DNA of 13,294 nt. Source: Candidatus Bathyarchaeota archaeon. Lineage in GTDB: Archaea > Thermoproteota > Bathyarchaeia > TCS64. Position 1 is the first letter of the stretch, and every line of letters starts with the position of its first letter. The stretch spans positions 1 to 13,294 of the forward strand of contig WJIV01000120.1 of the NCBI GenBank assembly GCA_014730055.1, written 5' to 3'. Of the stretch, positions 5,977-13,117 are shown piece after piece. Below the pieces are notes generated by a model. It saw only the letters and a program-made list of their open reading frames with translations. It ran no database searches and was not told the DNA's origin. A program made the position numbers and the translations under genes.

Positions 5977-8013
5977 GTGTCAGAAGGGCAAACTCAAACA
6001 AAAGGATATGGAGACATCTTCTCGGATAAAAAAGAGAGCCACCACTCAAAAATGGCTAGAGACTTCAAAAAAAGATTCATAGTTAGCACAATTGTGACTA
6101 TACCACTCCTCGCAATGTCCTCGACAATTCAGGATTGGCTGGGATTCACAATACCACGATTTTCGGGGTACGATCTCATTTTGGCATCATTGGCAACTTT
6201 AATAACAGTGTATGGTGGTTGGCCGTTTTTCAAAGGAGCTAGGAAGGATATACAAAAGGGGCTCTTAGGAATGATGGTTCTGGTTAGCTTCGCAGTTATT
6301 ACAGGGTACCTGTTTAGCCTTGCATCTACTTTCATTTTTACAGGAGTAGCTGATTTCTACTGGGAAATTGGTACGCTAATAGATGTCCTCCTTTTTGGAC
6401 ACTGGATGGATATGAGGATGACTCAGAGGGCAACTGGTGCTGTGGAGGAACTTGTCAAGTTAATTCCTCCCACAGCTAACAAGAAGTTTGATGGTGAATT
6501 CAAGGAGGTACGTACTAGTGAAGTTGGTGTGGGGGATATTCTTCTAGTTCGGCCTGGAGAAAAAATCCCAATTGATGGCATGATAGTGGAAGGTGGTAGT
6601 GCGGTAGACGAATCAATGATTACTGGTGAATCTAAACCAGTGACCAAGAAAAAGGGGGATGAGGTTATTGGTGGTACTATTAATGGGAATAGCAGTATGC
6701 AGATCCGCGTAGAGAAGACGGGGAAGGACACCGCATTAGCTCAAATAATTGACCTCGTAGAAAGGGTACAAGAGTCTAAACCAGATACTCAAAAATTGGC
6801 AGATCGAGCAGCGCACTACCTAACCATAATCGCCATAACAGTCGCGACTATAACTTTCATCTATTGGAACTATGTAGCGGCATCTGAGATGGTCTTCGCT
6901 CTCACACTTGCTGTAACTGTAACAGTTATCGCCTGTCCTCACGCCCTTGGTTTAGCTATTCCTACTGTTACGGCTATCAGCAGTACTTTGGCCGCAAATA
7001 ATGGCATGCTTGTGCAGAATGCCGAAGCTCTTGAAATTGGAGAGAAAGTGAATACCATAGTATTTGATAAAACGGGTACTTTGACCGAGGGCAAGTTCAG
7101 AGTAACTGAAGTTCATTTAGCAGCTGAATTAACAGAGGAGGAATTAATCAGGATCGCAGCCTCAATAGAAAGCCAGTCCGAGCACCCGATTGGACTTGCT
7201 TTAAAAATCGAAGCAGAGGAAAGAGGAATTGAAATTACTTCTCCAGACTACTTTGAGGCTATAGAAGGACAGGGAATATCTGCGAAAATGGATGGAGATA
7301 AGTACCTTGCTGGTACCTCAAAGTTTATTATAAGTAGAGGCTTGGAAATTGATCAGAGTTTAAATGAAAAGGCGGATGAACTTTCTGAAGCGGGACAGAC
7401 ACTAAGTTTTTTGACGAGAGAAAATAGCCTAATCGGGTTAATCGGTTTCGCAGACCAATTAAAAAGTTCATCAATCATGGCTGTAAGGGAATTACAAAGG
7501 ATGAGCATGCAAGTAATAATGATAACAGGGGATAATCAAAAAACTGCTAAAGCGATAGCTGAACAGGCAGGTGTTGATGAGTATTACGCTGAAGTCCTTC
7601 CAAAAGATAAGGCTGACAAGGTAAGAGAGCTGCAGGATAGAGAGTTAAAAGTCGCCATGGTCGGAGACGGTATTAATGATGCTCCTGCTCTAATACAGGC
7701 GGATATCGGAATTGCTATTGGTGCAGGTACAGATGTGGCGATAGAATCTGCTGATATCGTACTGGTTAAGAATGACCCTCAGGATGTATCTAAACTTATT
7801 AGATTGAGCAAGGCCACTATGCAGAAGATGAAAGAAAACCTTGCCTGGGCTACTGGATATAATGCTTTCACTATACCCATTGCGGCCGGGATTCTTAGAC
7901 CATGGGGGATTACCCTTCGCCCACAATGGGGAGCCCTAATAATGACCGCCAGCAGCATAATTGTTGTACTTAATGCATTAAGATTAAGAGGATTGAATCT
8001 TAGTTCGGAATAA
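5977..8013 (+). CDS. copB: CopB-type heavy-metal (copper) P1B-ATPase
   Basis: Membrane pump that exports copper (possibly silver) with ATP. It is the P1B-3 type: the membrane metal motif is CPH (residues 320-322, in [11 protein letters not shown]). The later helices carry N621...GYN (627-629) and MTASS (656-660) with a downstream NA, the class signatures. Core P-type motifs are TGES (216-219), phosphorylated D364 in DKTGT (364-368), SEHP (401-404), TGDN (517-520) and GDGINDAP (563-570). There is no N-terminal CxxC metal domain; a short tail with SHHSK precedes the MARDFKKRF block typical of CopB. The 678-aa length is normal. The frame starts at GTG 5977. It stands alone between divergent NAC and convergent folD, with no chaperone or regulator gene beside it. 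Confidence 0.95.
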   Translation: MSEGQTQTKGYGDIFSDKKESHHSKMARDFKKRFIVSTIVTIPLLAMSSTIQDWLGFTIPRFSGYDLILASLATLITVYGGWPFFKGARKDIQKGLLGMMVLVSFAVITGYLFSLASTFIFTGVADFYWEIGTLIDVLLFGHWMDMRMTQRATGAVEELVKLIPPTANKKFDGEFKEVRTSEVGVGDILLVRPGEKIPIDGMIVEGGSAVDESMITGESKPVTKKKGDEVIGGTINGNSSMQIRVEKTGKDTALAQIIDLVERVQESKPDTQKLADRAAHYLTIIAITVATITFIYWNYVAASEMVFALTLAVTVTVIACPHALGLAIPTVTAISSTLAANNGMLVQNAEALEIGEKVNTIVFDKTGTLTEGKFRVTEVHLAAELTEEELIRIAASIESQSEHPIGLALKIEAEERGIEITSPDYFEAIEGQGISAKMDGDKYLAGTSKFIISRGLEIDQSLNEKADELSEAGQTLSFLTRENSLIGLIGFADQLKSSSIMAVRELQRMSMQVIMITGDNQKTAKAIAEQAGVDEYYAEVLPKDKADKVRELQDRELKVAMVGDGINDAPALIQADIGIAIGAGTDVAIESADIVLVKNDPQDVSKLIRLSKATMQKMKENLAWATGYNAFTIPIAAGILRPWGITLRPQWGALIMTASSIIVVLNALRLRGLNLSSE

Positions 8014-8025
8014 AGATAGAAAAAA
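8014..8025 (-). terminator. T-rich tract after folD
   Basis: Directly after the folD stop the minus strand reads TTTTTCTATCTTT, within the 12-bp gap before the convergent copB stop. Archaeal RNA polymerase often stops at such oligo-T runs, so this may end the fhs-folD transcript. Confidence 0.4.
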
Positions 8026-8856
8026 TTATTTTGCTGCTTCTGCAGCTTTTACGGTGTTTCTTAAAAGCATTGATATTAGCATTGGACCTGTGCCACCAGG
8101 TACAGGAGTAATAGCTTTGGCTTTGTCCATGACATCATCTGTGTCCACATCTCCGTAAACTTTCTTTCCCTCGTATGTGTTCCCGTTATCTATTACAATA
8201 ACATTTTCTTTAAGCATATCAGATTTAATAACATGCTTCTCGAAGATCTCGGTACTGATTATATCAGCCTCCTTTACAAGGCTCTTATAAGATGGATCAG
8301 ATTCCTTGCAGAAAGTTACCTCTACATCCAAGTTGCATAGATAAGATACAAGTGGTTTACTTAGAAAGTTGCTCGAACCAATTACAACCCAATGTTTGCC
8401 CTCTGGGTCGAGATCATAGCGTCTTAGAAGCTCTATTATCGCCTCAACACCAGCAGGAAGGTATGCCTCCTCACCCATAACAATTTTACCAAGGGTATTA
8501 GGACTTAGACCATCAACATCCTTCTCCGGTTTTATAGCATTGACTGTCTCAAGCTCATCCAAGCCCTCAGCAAGTGGTAGCTGAACCATTATTCCGTGTA
8601 TCTTTGGGTTTTCATTTAGGTTATGGATGAGTTCAATTAGCTCTTTTTGTGTTGTCTCTTCAAGATGATGAAACTCGGCATAAATACCTGCTTCCTCTGC
8701 TTTTCTTTTCTTCAGTTTGACGTAACGGGCACTGAACTTATCATCTCCCGTTAGCACTAGAGCTAATCCGGGTTTAAGTTCCTGTTCTTGTATCCTGGAG
8801 GTGACCTCCTCCATGATCTTATTTGATGTTTCTCTGCCATCTAGTATTATTGTCAT
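8026..8856 (-). CDS. folD: Bifunctional methylene-THF dehydrogenase / methenyl-THF cyclohydrolase (FolD), divergent
   Basis: FolD interconverts methylene-, methenyl- and 10-formyl-tetrahydrofolate, the two steps after Fhs. The catalytic half is well kept: Y45-x3-K49 (RYVKLKK), Q92 (MVQLPL), D115 (KDVDG) and the C-terminal PVPGGTGPM (251-259). The cofactor half differs from the family pattern. The usual PCTP-x-G block is replaced by LPAGVEA (133-139), the nucleotide loop G[RAS]Sx[IV]VGxP is GSSNFLSKP (160-168), and the later Val-Gly segment reads STEIFEKH (201-208). The length, 276 aa, is slightly short of the usual 280-300. ATG 8856 lies one base after the fhs stop, so the two are an operon. 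The C1 assignment is safe; cofactor preference (NAD or NADP) and cyclohydrolase activity are open. Confidence 0.9.
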   Translation of the reverse strand: MTIILDGRETSNKIMEEVTSRIQEQELKPGLALVLTGDDKFSARYVKLKKRKAEEAGIYAEFHHLEETTQKELIELIHNLNENPKIHGIMVQLPLAEGLDELETVNAIKPEKDVDGLSPNTLGKIVMGEEAYLPAGVEAIIELLRRYDLDPEGKHWVVIGSSNFLSKPLVSYLCNLDVEVTFCKESDPSYKSLVKEADIISTEIFEKHVIKSDMLKENVIVIDNGNTYEGKKVYGDVDTDDVMDKAKAITPVPGGTGPMLISMLLRNTVKAAEAAK

Positions 8857-8857
8857 C

Positions 8858-10537
8858 TTAGCTTAACCCCTTGATTACTCCATTCTCATCAATATCCATG
8901 TCATTTGCCGCAGGATTTGATGGATGTGCGGGCATTGTATTTATGTCCCCACAATAAGCCACAATGAATCCAACACCAGTGCTTGGCTTCAAGTCCGTTA
9001 TTGGTAATACATATCCTTCTGGAGGTAGTCCTCCTCTATACCACTGATTATCTGTAAGACTATTAGGGGTCTTTGCCATACAAATCGGTAGCTTGTCGAA
9101 GCCTAGTTTCTCGATGCGTCTGAGGCTGCTACGGGCATCACCTGTCAGTTCGATGTCACTTACCTTGTACATTTCTTTTGCAATTGTCCTGATCTTGTCT
9201 TCTACAGGCATGTCCAAGTCGTATAGATAGTGGAAGTCGCTATCCTCTTCAAGTCCTTCGAGGACAGTCTTGGCTAGTTCAACACCTCCCTCGCCTCCCT
9301 TAAGTACTACATCAGTAAACGCAGCGGGAACACCATATTCTTCTGCCCAGTCCATGACTTTCTGTATTTCATCGTCGGCATCACTGGCAAAGTGATTCAT
9401 ACATACTACAACAGGCAACCCAAATTTCCTTGCATTTTCTACCTCATTTTTTAACATGGGCAATCCAGCTTCAACTGCATCTGGATCTACCTCATCTAAC
9501 TCACTATACTTTTTACCGCCATGTCTCTTCAGAGCTTTTATTGTAGCAACTATAACAACTAAATCTGGTTTGAGGTTGCCAGCCCGTGCGGCAATATTCA
9601 TAAATTTCTCCATTCCAAGATTTGCTCCGAAACCGGGTTCTACTATCACATAAGGTGCTAATTTTAATGCTGTTTTTATTGCAGCTATACTTGGGCACCC
9701 GTGGGCGATGTTAGCGAATGGTCCCCCATGGATAATTGCCGGCGTGTTCTCTATTGTCTGAACGAGGTTTGGCTTTACTGCATCCTTCATTAAAATTGCC
9801 ATTGCCCCGATCCCACCGATTTCTTTCGCCTTTACTGCCTCATTATCCTCATTATATGCGACAGTAATCTCACCCATTCTCTCTTTTAGTTCCATTAGGT
9901 CTCCACTTATAGCGTGAATTGCGGCAATTTCTGATGCTGTGGTAACTTCGAACCCTGTTTCATAAGGTACTCCACCGTATTTGTCTCCTAGCCCGACTAC
10001 GATGTTTCTTAAATACCTGGATTCTATGTCAAGAACCCTTTTCCACATTACCTGCTTAAGATCGACCTTGAGGTCATTCCCACGATATACGTGATTTTCC
10101 ATCAAGCTAGTGAGGAGGTCATGTGCGCAGGTAATTGCGTGCAGGTCACCCGTGAAGTGGATATTGATATCCTCCATGGGTAAGACTTGGGAATATCCTC
10201 CCCCACAAGCCCCTCCTTTTATACCGAAGACGGGTGCAAGGCTTGGCTGTCTAAGTACAACAATGTTCTTTTTGTTAAGTACGCCCATTCCAAGAGCAAG
10301 TCCAATACTCATTGTAGTTTTGCCTTCACCGGATCGTGTCGGTGTTATAGCGCTAACAACAATAAGTTTGCCATCTGGTTCATCTTTCCTTTCCTTTAAT
10401 ACATTGGGCTTTATTTTTGCCTTATATTTTCCATATAATTCTATATCATCCTCGTTGAGTCCGAGGGATTTTGCGATTTCTGTTATTGGCTTGAGCTCGG
10501 CGCTCTGAGCAATCTCAATATCTGGTGGAATTGCCAT
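8858..10537 (-). CDS. fhs: Formate-tetrahydrofolate ligase (10-formyl-THF synthetase)
   Basis: Cytosolic enzyme that joins formate to tetrahydrofolate using ATP (or makes ATP in reverse), the entry of formate into folate C1 metabolism and the THF-type Wood-Ljungdahl branch. The P-loop-like TPTRSGEGKTT is at residues 65-75. It is followed by the family blocks LRQPSLAPVFGIKGGACGGG, MEDINIHFTGD, KPNLVQTIENTPA and HGGPFANIAHG, and near the end by MAKTPNSLTDN and TMPAHPSNPAA. At 559 aa it is complete and matches bacterial enzymes. The ATG at 10537 has no clear Shine-Dalgarno; short-leader initiation from the divergent promoter region is likely. It is the first gene of fhs-folD and is divergent from mtd. 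Fhs is scattered in archaea, so an ancient transfer from bacteria is plausible but not shown here. Confidence 0.97.
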   Translation of the reverse strand: MAIPPDIEIAQSAELKPITEIAKSLGLNEDDIELYGKYKAKIKPNVLKERKDEPDGKLIVVSAITPTRSGEGKTTMSIGLALGMGVLNKKNIVVLRQPSLAPVFGIKGGACGGGYSQVLPMEDINIHFTGDLHAITCAHDLLTSLMENHVYRGNDLKVDLKQVMWKRVLDIESRYLRNIVVGLGDKYGGVPYETGFEVTTASEIAAIHAISGDLMELKERMGEITVAYNEDNEAVKAKEIGGIGAMAILMKDAVKPNLVQTIENTPAIIHGGPFANIAHGCPSIAAIKTALKLAPYVIVEPGFGANLGMEKFMNIAARAGNLKPDLVVIVATIKALKRHGGKKYSELDEVDPDAVEAGLPMLKNEVENARKFGLPVVVCMNHFASDADDEIQKVMDWAEEYGVPAAFTDVVLKGGEGGVELAKTVLEGLEEDSDFHYLYDLDMPVEDKIRTIAKEMYKVSDIELTGDARSSLRRIEKLGFDKLPICMAKTPNSLTDNQWYRGGLPPEGYVLPITDLKPSTGVGFIVAYCGDINTMPAHPSNPAANDMDIDENGVIKGLS

Positions 10538-10645
10538 ATTGAATCATGAATAATATATTCCTAGGGTTTAATAACTTATCATTAAACATTGAAGTTGTTT
10601 GAACTCTGAAAAATCAGTTTTATAAAACCATTAAGGTATATATCA
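10538..10645. promoter_or_regulatory. Divergent fhs / mtd control region with two inverted repeats
   Basis: This 108-bp gap must hold both promoters. GTTTAAT (10566-10572) and ATTAAAC (10581-10587) form a perfect 7-bp inverted repeat with an 8-base spacer, overlapping the AT-rich stretch best placed for the fhs promoter. CTGA-AAAA-TCAG (10606-10617) is a second palindrome, right against the mtd TATA box. Binding by a regulator is inferred, not shown. Confidence 0.5.
10618..10627 (+). promoter_or_regulatory. Probable TATA box for mtd
   Basis: TTTTATAAAA, a near-ideal archaeal TATA box, is centred about 24 bp before the GTG start at 10646. The transcript would start at or beside the start codon, giving a leaderless mRNA. 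There is no good Shine-Dalgarno upstream of the GTG. Confidence 0.6.
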
Positions 10646-11485
10646 GTGAAGGATATGGTAACTGTTACCTTTGTAAAACTAGGATTTATCGGAACCACTA
10701 TTCTGATAGAAGCTCTACTCGATGAGAGGAGCAGCCGTGAAGACCTGAAAACCCGAGTCATTAGCAGTGGGGTCAGGATGGATGACGAGGAGGCGGAGTT
10801 TGTAGCCAATATGGCAAAAACAGTAGAATCCGATCTCTATGTTGTTATCTCTCCGAATGCTGCCTTAAGCGGACCTAAAAAAGCTAGAAAAATACTCAGA
10901 GAAACCGGGAAACCTATTATTGTAATCAGCGATGAACCAAGCAGAAAATCACTCAAGGGACTTGATGATGAGGAAGATATGGGATACATAGTGATATATG
11001 GTGACCCAATGATCAGCGCCAAGACAGCTTTCCTTGACCCTGTAGAGATGGCGATTTTCAACTCAGATGTATTGAGAGTTCTCGCAGTAACCGGTGCATT
11101 CAGGCTAATACATACATCAATAGATAATGTAATAGAGCAGATAAAGAACGGTGAGAAACCAGAACTACCTAAAATAATTATGAATAAAAAGAGAGCACTT
11201 GAAGCAGCTGACATTATGAATCCATATGCCTATGGGAAAGCAATGGCAGCATATGAGATATCAAGAAACGTAGCAAGTTTAAGCACTGAAGCAGTATTCA
11301 AGATAAGTGACCGTGATGAAGCTGTTCCTGTTCTGACAGCTGCACACGAGATGATACGGCAGGCTGCCCTATTAGCTGATGAAGCTAGGGAAATCGAAAA
11401 ATCCAATAATACAGCTGTGAGAGTGGTACACTTTAAGAGTGGAGCACTAAAGAGAAAAACTGGTCTATACGATAAATTCGAGTAA
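10646..11485 (+). CDS. mtd: F420-dependent methylene-tetrahydromethanopterin dehydrogenase (Mtd)
   Basis: Oxidises methylene-H4MPT to methenyl-H4MPT with coenzyme F420, or the reverse, a central step of archaeal C1 metabolism. Family features are the N-terminal FVKLGFIGTT (residues 9-18), LLDERSSREDLKTRVISSG (24-42), VISPNAALSGPKKAR (67-81), YGDPMISAKTAFLDPVEMA (118-136), NPYAYGKAMAAYE (192-204) and AAHEMIRQAALLADEAREIE (232-251). At 279 aa it has the normal length. The first block has Phe where methanogen enzymes usually have Asn (KLGNIGTS). The start is GTG 10646; ATG 10655 (Met4) is an alternative. It is divergent from fhs-folD, so both C1 carrier systems are represented side by side. F420 use is inferred from the family. 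Confidence 0.94.
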   Translation: MKDMVTVTFVKLGFIGTTILIEALLDERSSREDLKTRVISSGVRMDDEEAEFVANMAKTVESDLYVVISPNAALSGPKKARKILRETGKPIIVISDEPSRKSLKGLDDEEDMGYIVIYGDPMISAKTAFLDPVEMAIFNSDVLRVLAVTGAFRLIHTSIDNVIEQIKNGEKPELPKIIMNKKRALEAADIMNPYAYGKAMAAYEISRNVASLSTEAVFKISDRDEAVPVLTAAHEMIRQAALLADEAREIEKSNNTAVRVVHFKSGALKRKTGLYDKFE

Positions 11486-11486
11486 C

Positions 11487-11960
11487 CTACCTGTGCTTTT
11501 TTCTTCCCCTTCTAATTTTTACAGCAACTCCAGAACTGAAAGCCTTCATTTCTTCAGGCGTGAGTATAGCTTTTCCTACACCGATCACTTCATTTTCTTT
11601 ATCGACCACAATAGTCTCATCACCAGGTCTGATATTTGGACTTGCATCCACAACATGTTTTGCAAATAGATTTTTTCCATCTTCTATAAACTCCTTTACA
11701 TCCTCCAGTAGCATGACCCTACATTTGATTTCGGGTAACTCTCGTACTAGTTTTTCTGCTCCTGCAATCGTTAAGGTGAATAGTGCGTCATTTGGTCTAT
11801 AATTAGCAAGCAGTTCATCCCCGTCGAAGATGTGTCGTATTCTACCCGTGTTTTTACTGTATTCTATTATCGCCGAATCCGGAAAAAGAGCATTACCAGC
11901 TCCGTAACCAAATTGATAATTAGCAATTTCCCTGATCTTTTCTAGGTCCTCTTTCATCAT
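11487..11960 (-). CDS. Stand-alone TGT_C2-PUA protein (archaeosine synthase/TGT C-terminal type)
   Basis: Probable RNA-binding protein. Residues 1-73 resemble the C2 domain found before PUA in archaeal tRNA-guanine transglycosylase and its relatives, with IANYQFGYGAGNALFP (12-27) as the clearest block. Residues about 80-153 form a PUA domain (VMLLEDVKEFI, HVVDASPNIRPGDETIVVD, VIGVGKAILT). The basic tail RRGRKKHR suits RNA contact. No catalytic transglycosylase or synthase domain is attached, and 157 aa is a complete two-domain unit. It may assist tRNA modification or bind rRNA; which is not visible. ATG 11960 lies about 22 bp from a TATA box with no ribosome site, suggesting a leaderless mRNA. 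Its 3' end is one base from the convergent mtd stop. Confidence 0.85.
   Translation of the reverse strand: MMKEDLEKIREIANYQFGYGAGNALFPDSAIIEYSKNTGRIRHIFDGDELLANYRPNDALFTLTIAGAEKLVRELPEIKCRVMLLEDVKEFIEDGKNLFAKHVVDASPNIRPGDETIVVDKENEVIGVGKAILTPEEMKAFSSGVAVKIRRGRKKHR
11497..11520 (+). terminator. T-rich tract after mtd
   Basis: From 12 bp past the mtd stop the + strand carries a run of six T, then TTCCCCTTC, then five T. It could end the mtd transcript. The run lies inside the last codons of the convergent PUA gene, where it is also explained by Lys/Arg codons on the other strand. Confidence 0.35.
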
Positions 11961-11978
11961 CTAATGGATATTATGAGG

Positions 11979-11987
11979 ATTTATAAG
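11979..11987. promoter_or_regulatory. Palindromic TATA box shared by the PUA and MBF1 genes
   Basis: ATTTATAAG contains the self-complementary TTATAA (11981-11986) in the 61-bp divergent gap. On the minus strand it is about 23 bp before the PUA ATG at 11960. On the + strand it predicts a start near 12009, with a leader of about 13 nt before MBF1. No second good box is seen for either gene. Confidence 0.5.
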
Positions 11988-12009
11988 ACAATACATCCCC
12001 ATCAGATAT

Positions 12010-12015
12010 GGAGGG
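12010..12015 (+). promoter_or_regulatory. Strong Shine-Dalgarno for MBF1
   Basis: GGAGGG lies six bases before the ATG at 12022. It is the best ribosome site in the window and fixes the MBF1 start. Confidence 0.75.
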
Positions 12016-12021
12016 TCAATA

Positions 12022-12534
12022 ATGCGCTGTGAAGTTTGTGGACGAGAAATTCGCGGGCAGCCGAACTATAGAATAATTGAGGGGGCGAGAATGACTGTCT
12101 GCGGTCAATGTGCTCAATTCGGGAGCAAGGAATGGGATCCAAATAGGCCAAAGGCAAGAAGAGCTCGTAGACGCCCAACCCGAACTGTCAGTCCAAGTCG
12201 GCCGCGAAGTGAGATTGAGGCTGCTGAGCAGATGGAACTTGTCGAAGATTATGGTGAACTAATCCGGAAGACCCGACAGAAAAAGGGAATGACAGTTGAG
12301 GATTTCGCTAAAAAGCTAAATGAGAAGGAATCAGTAATCAAAAAACTTGAGAAAGAGCAATTTAATCCGCCCATGAGTCTGATCGAGAAGGTCTCAAGAG
12401 AGCTGAATATCAAACTACTAGAACCTTTCACAGGGGAGAGAGTTACAGGTTCTGTGCTATCGAGGCCGATGGGTCCAAGGACTCTAGGTGATCTGATAAA
12501 GATAAAGACTGAAGATGAAGAAAAAGAGAATTAA
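12022..12534 (+). CDS. Multiprotein bridging factor 1 (MBF1), zinc-ribbon HTH protein
   Basis: Archaeal MBF1, a small DNA- or ribosome-associated factor; in eukaryotes it bridges activators and TBP, and archaeal homologues have been linked to the small ribosomal subunit and translation. The N-terminal zinc ribbon has C3-x2-C6 and C27-x2-C30. A basic, probably disordered linker follows (residues 42-62, ARRARRRPTRT). The Cro/C1-type helix-turn-helix spans about 79-135 (IRKTRQKKGMTVEDFAKKLN...). A conserved tail (GPRTLGDLIKIK) and acidic end close the protein. At 170 aa it is typical. It is first in an overlapping + strand cluster with the Fap7-like kinase and the DUF1922 gene. Confidence 0.95.
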   Translation: MRCEVCGREIRGQPNYRIIEGARMTVCGQCAQFGSKEWDPNRPKARRARRRPTRTVSPSRPRSEIEAAEQMELVEDYGELIRKTRQKKGMTVEDFAKKLNEKESVIKKLEKEQFNPPMSLIEKVSRELNIKLLEPFTGERVTGSVLSRPMGPRTLGDLIKIKTEDEEKEN

Positions 12535-13117
12535 CCCTAATCCTTTCTTTATTATTATAACAGGTACGCCTGGTACGGGTAAAACAACTATTTCTAAATT
12601 ATTATCTGAGGACTTAGGTTTAAAGCACATTGAGCTTACGAGATTAGCCTCAGATTATGGGCTTATTATCGAGAAGGACCTTCAGAGACAAACCGATGTT
12701 GTTGATATTTGGAGATTGTTCGATCTTATTAAGAAAATGGTGAAAAAGGAGGATACCCCAGTGATTCTGGATGGGCATTTTGCTCATGAATACATTACAG
12801 CAGAGTATTATGTATTGGTCTTAGTCTTAAGAAGAGCACCATGGTCACTGTACAATACATTAAAGAATAGAGGGTATTCTAAGGAAAAAATCTGGGAGAA
12901 TATTGAATCTGAGATAATGGGCATTTGTTCTAAGGAGGCTCGTGAAAATTATGATAATATCTGTGAGATAGATACTACGCAACAAACTGTTGAAGTAACT
13001 GTTGAAAAAATTAAAAAAATAATTGAAGGAAAAGATTCATGTTCTGAGCGACGTATTGATTGGTTAGTTAATGAGAAGACATTAGACTTGTTGAAGGATA
13101 GAGGAAAATGTATCTAA
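12515..13117 (+). CDS. Fap7-type adenylate kinase-like NTPase
   Basis: Small P-loop ATPase/adenylate kinase of the Fap7 (hCINAP) group, which in yeast and Pyrococcus acts with ribosomal protein uS11 in small-subunit maturation. The P-loop is GTPGTGKTT (residues 17-25). Also visible are the family's LDGHFAH (85-91), and LRRAPWSLYNTLKNRGYS followed by NIESEIM (about 105-135). The C-terminal 25 residues (RRIDWLVNEKTLDLLKDRG) are an addition beyond the kinase core, as in some archaeal members. The ATG at 12515 lies inside MBF1, a 20-bp overlap. No other ATG, GTG or TTG lies between it and the P-loop, so the start is secure. Overlap with MBF1 predicts coupled translation. Adenylate kinase versus ATPase activity cannot be told apart. 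Confidence 0.88.
   Translation: MKKKRINPNPFFIIITGTPGTGKTTISKLLSEDLGLKHIELTRLASDYGLIIEKDLQRQTDVVDIWRLFDLIKKMVKKEDTPVILDGHFAHEYITAEYYVLVLVLRRAPWSLYNTLKNRGYSKEKIWENIESEIMGICSKEARENYDNICEIDTTQQTVEVTVEKIKKIIEGKDSCSERRIDWLVNEKTLDLLKDRGKCI

Noticed and set aside
6129..6731. Minus-strand open frames within copB
   Set aside because: Antisense to conserved actuator-domain and membrane segments of the ATPase; no ribosome site or family match.
10110..10508. 132-codon + strand open frame within fhs
   Set aside because: Antisense to conserved Fhs blocks including the P-loop; composition is Ser/Pro/Leu-rich as expected of a shadow frame.
8858..10537. Recent horizontal transfer of fhs-folD
   Set aside because: By eye the base composition and codon use match neighbouring genes; an old transfer is possible but only a tree could show it.
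10837..11214. 125-codon minus-strand open frame within mtd
   Set aside because: Lies wholly across conserved Mtd coding sequence; low-complexity Ser/Ile/Leu product with no recognisable domain.
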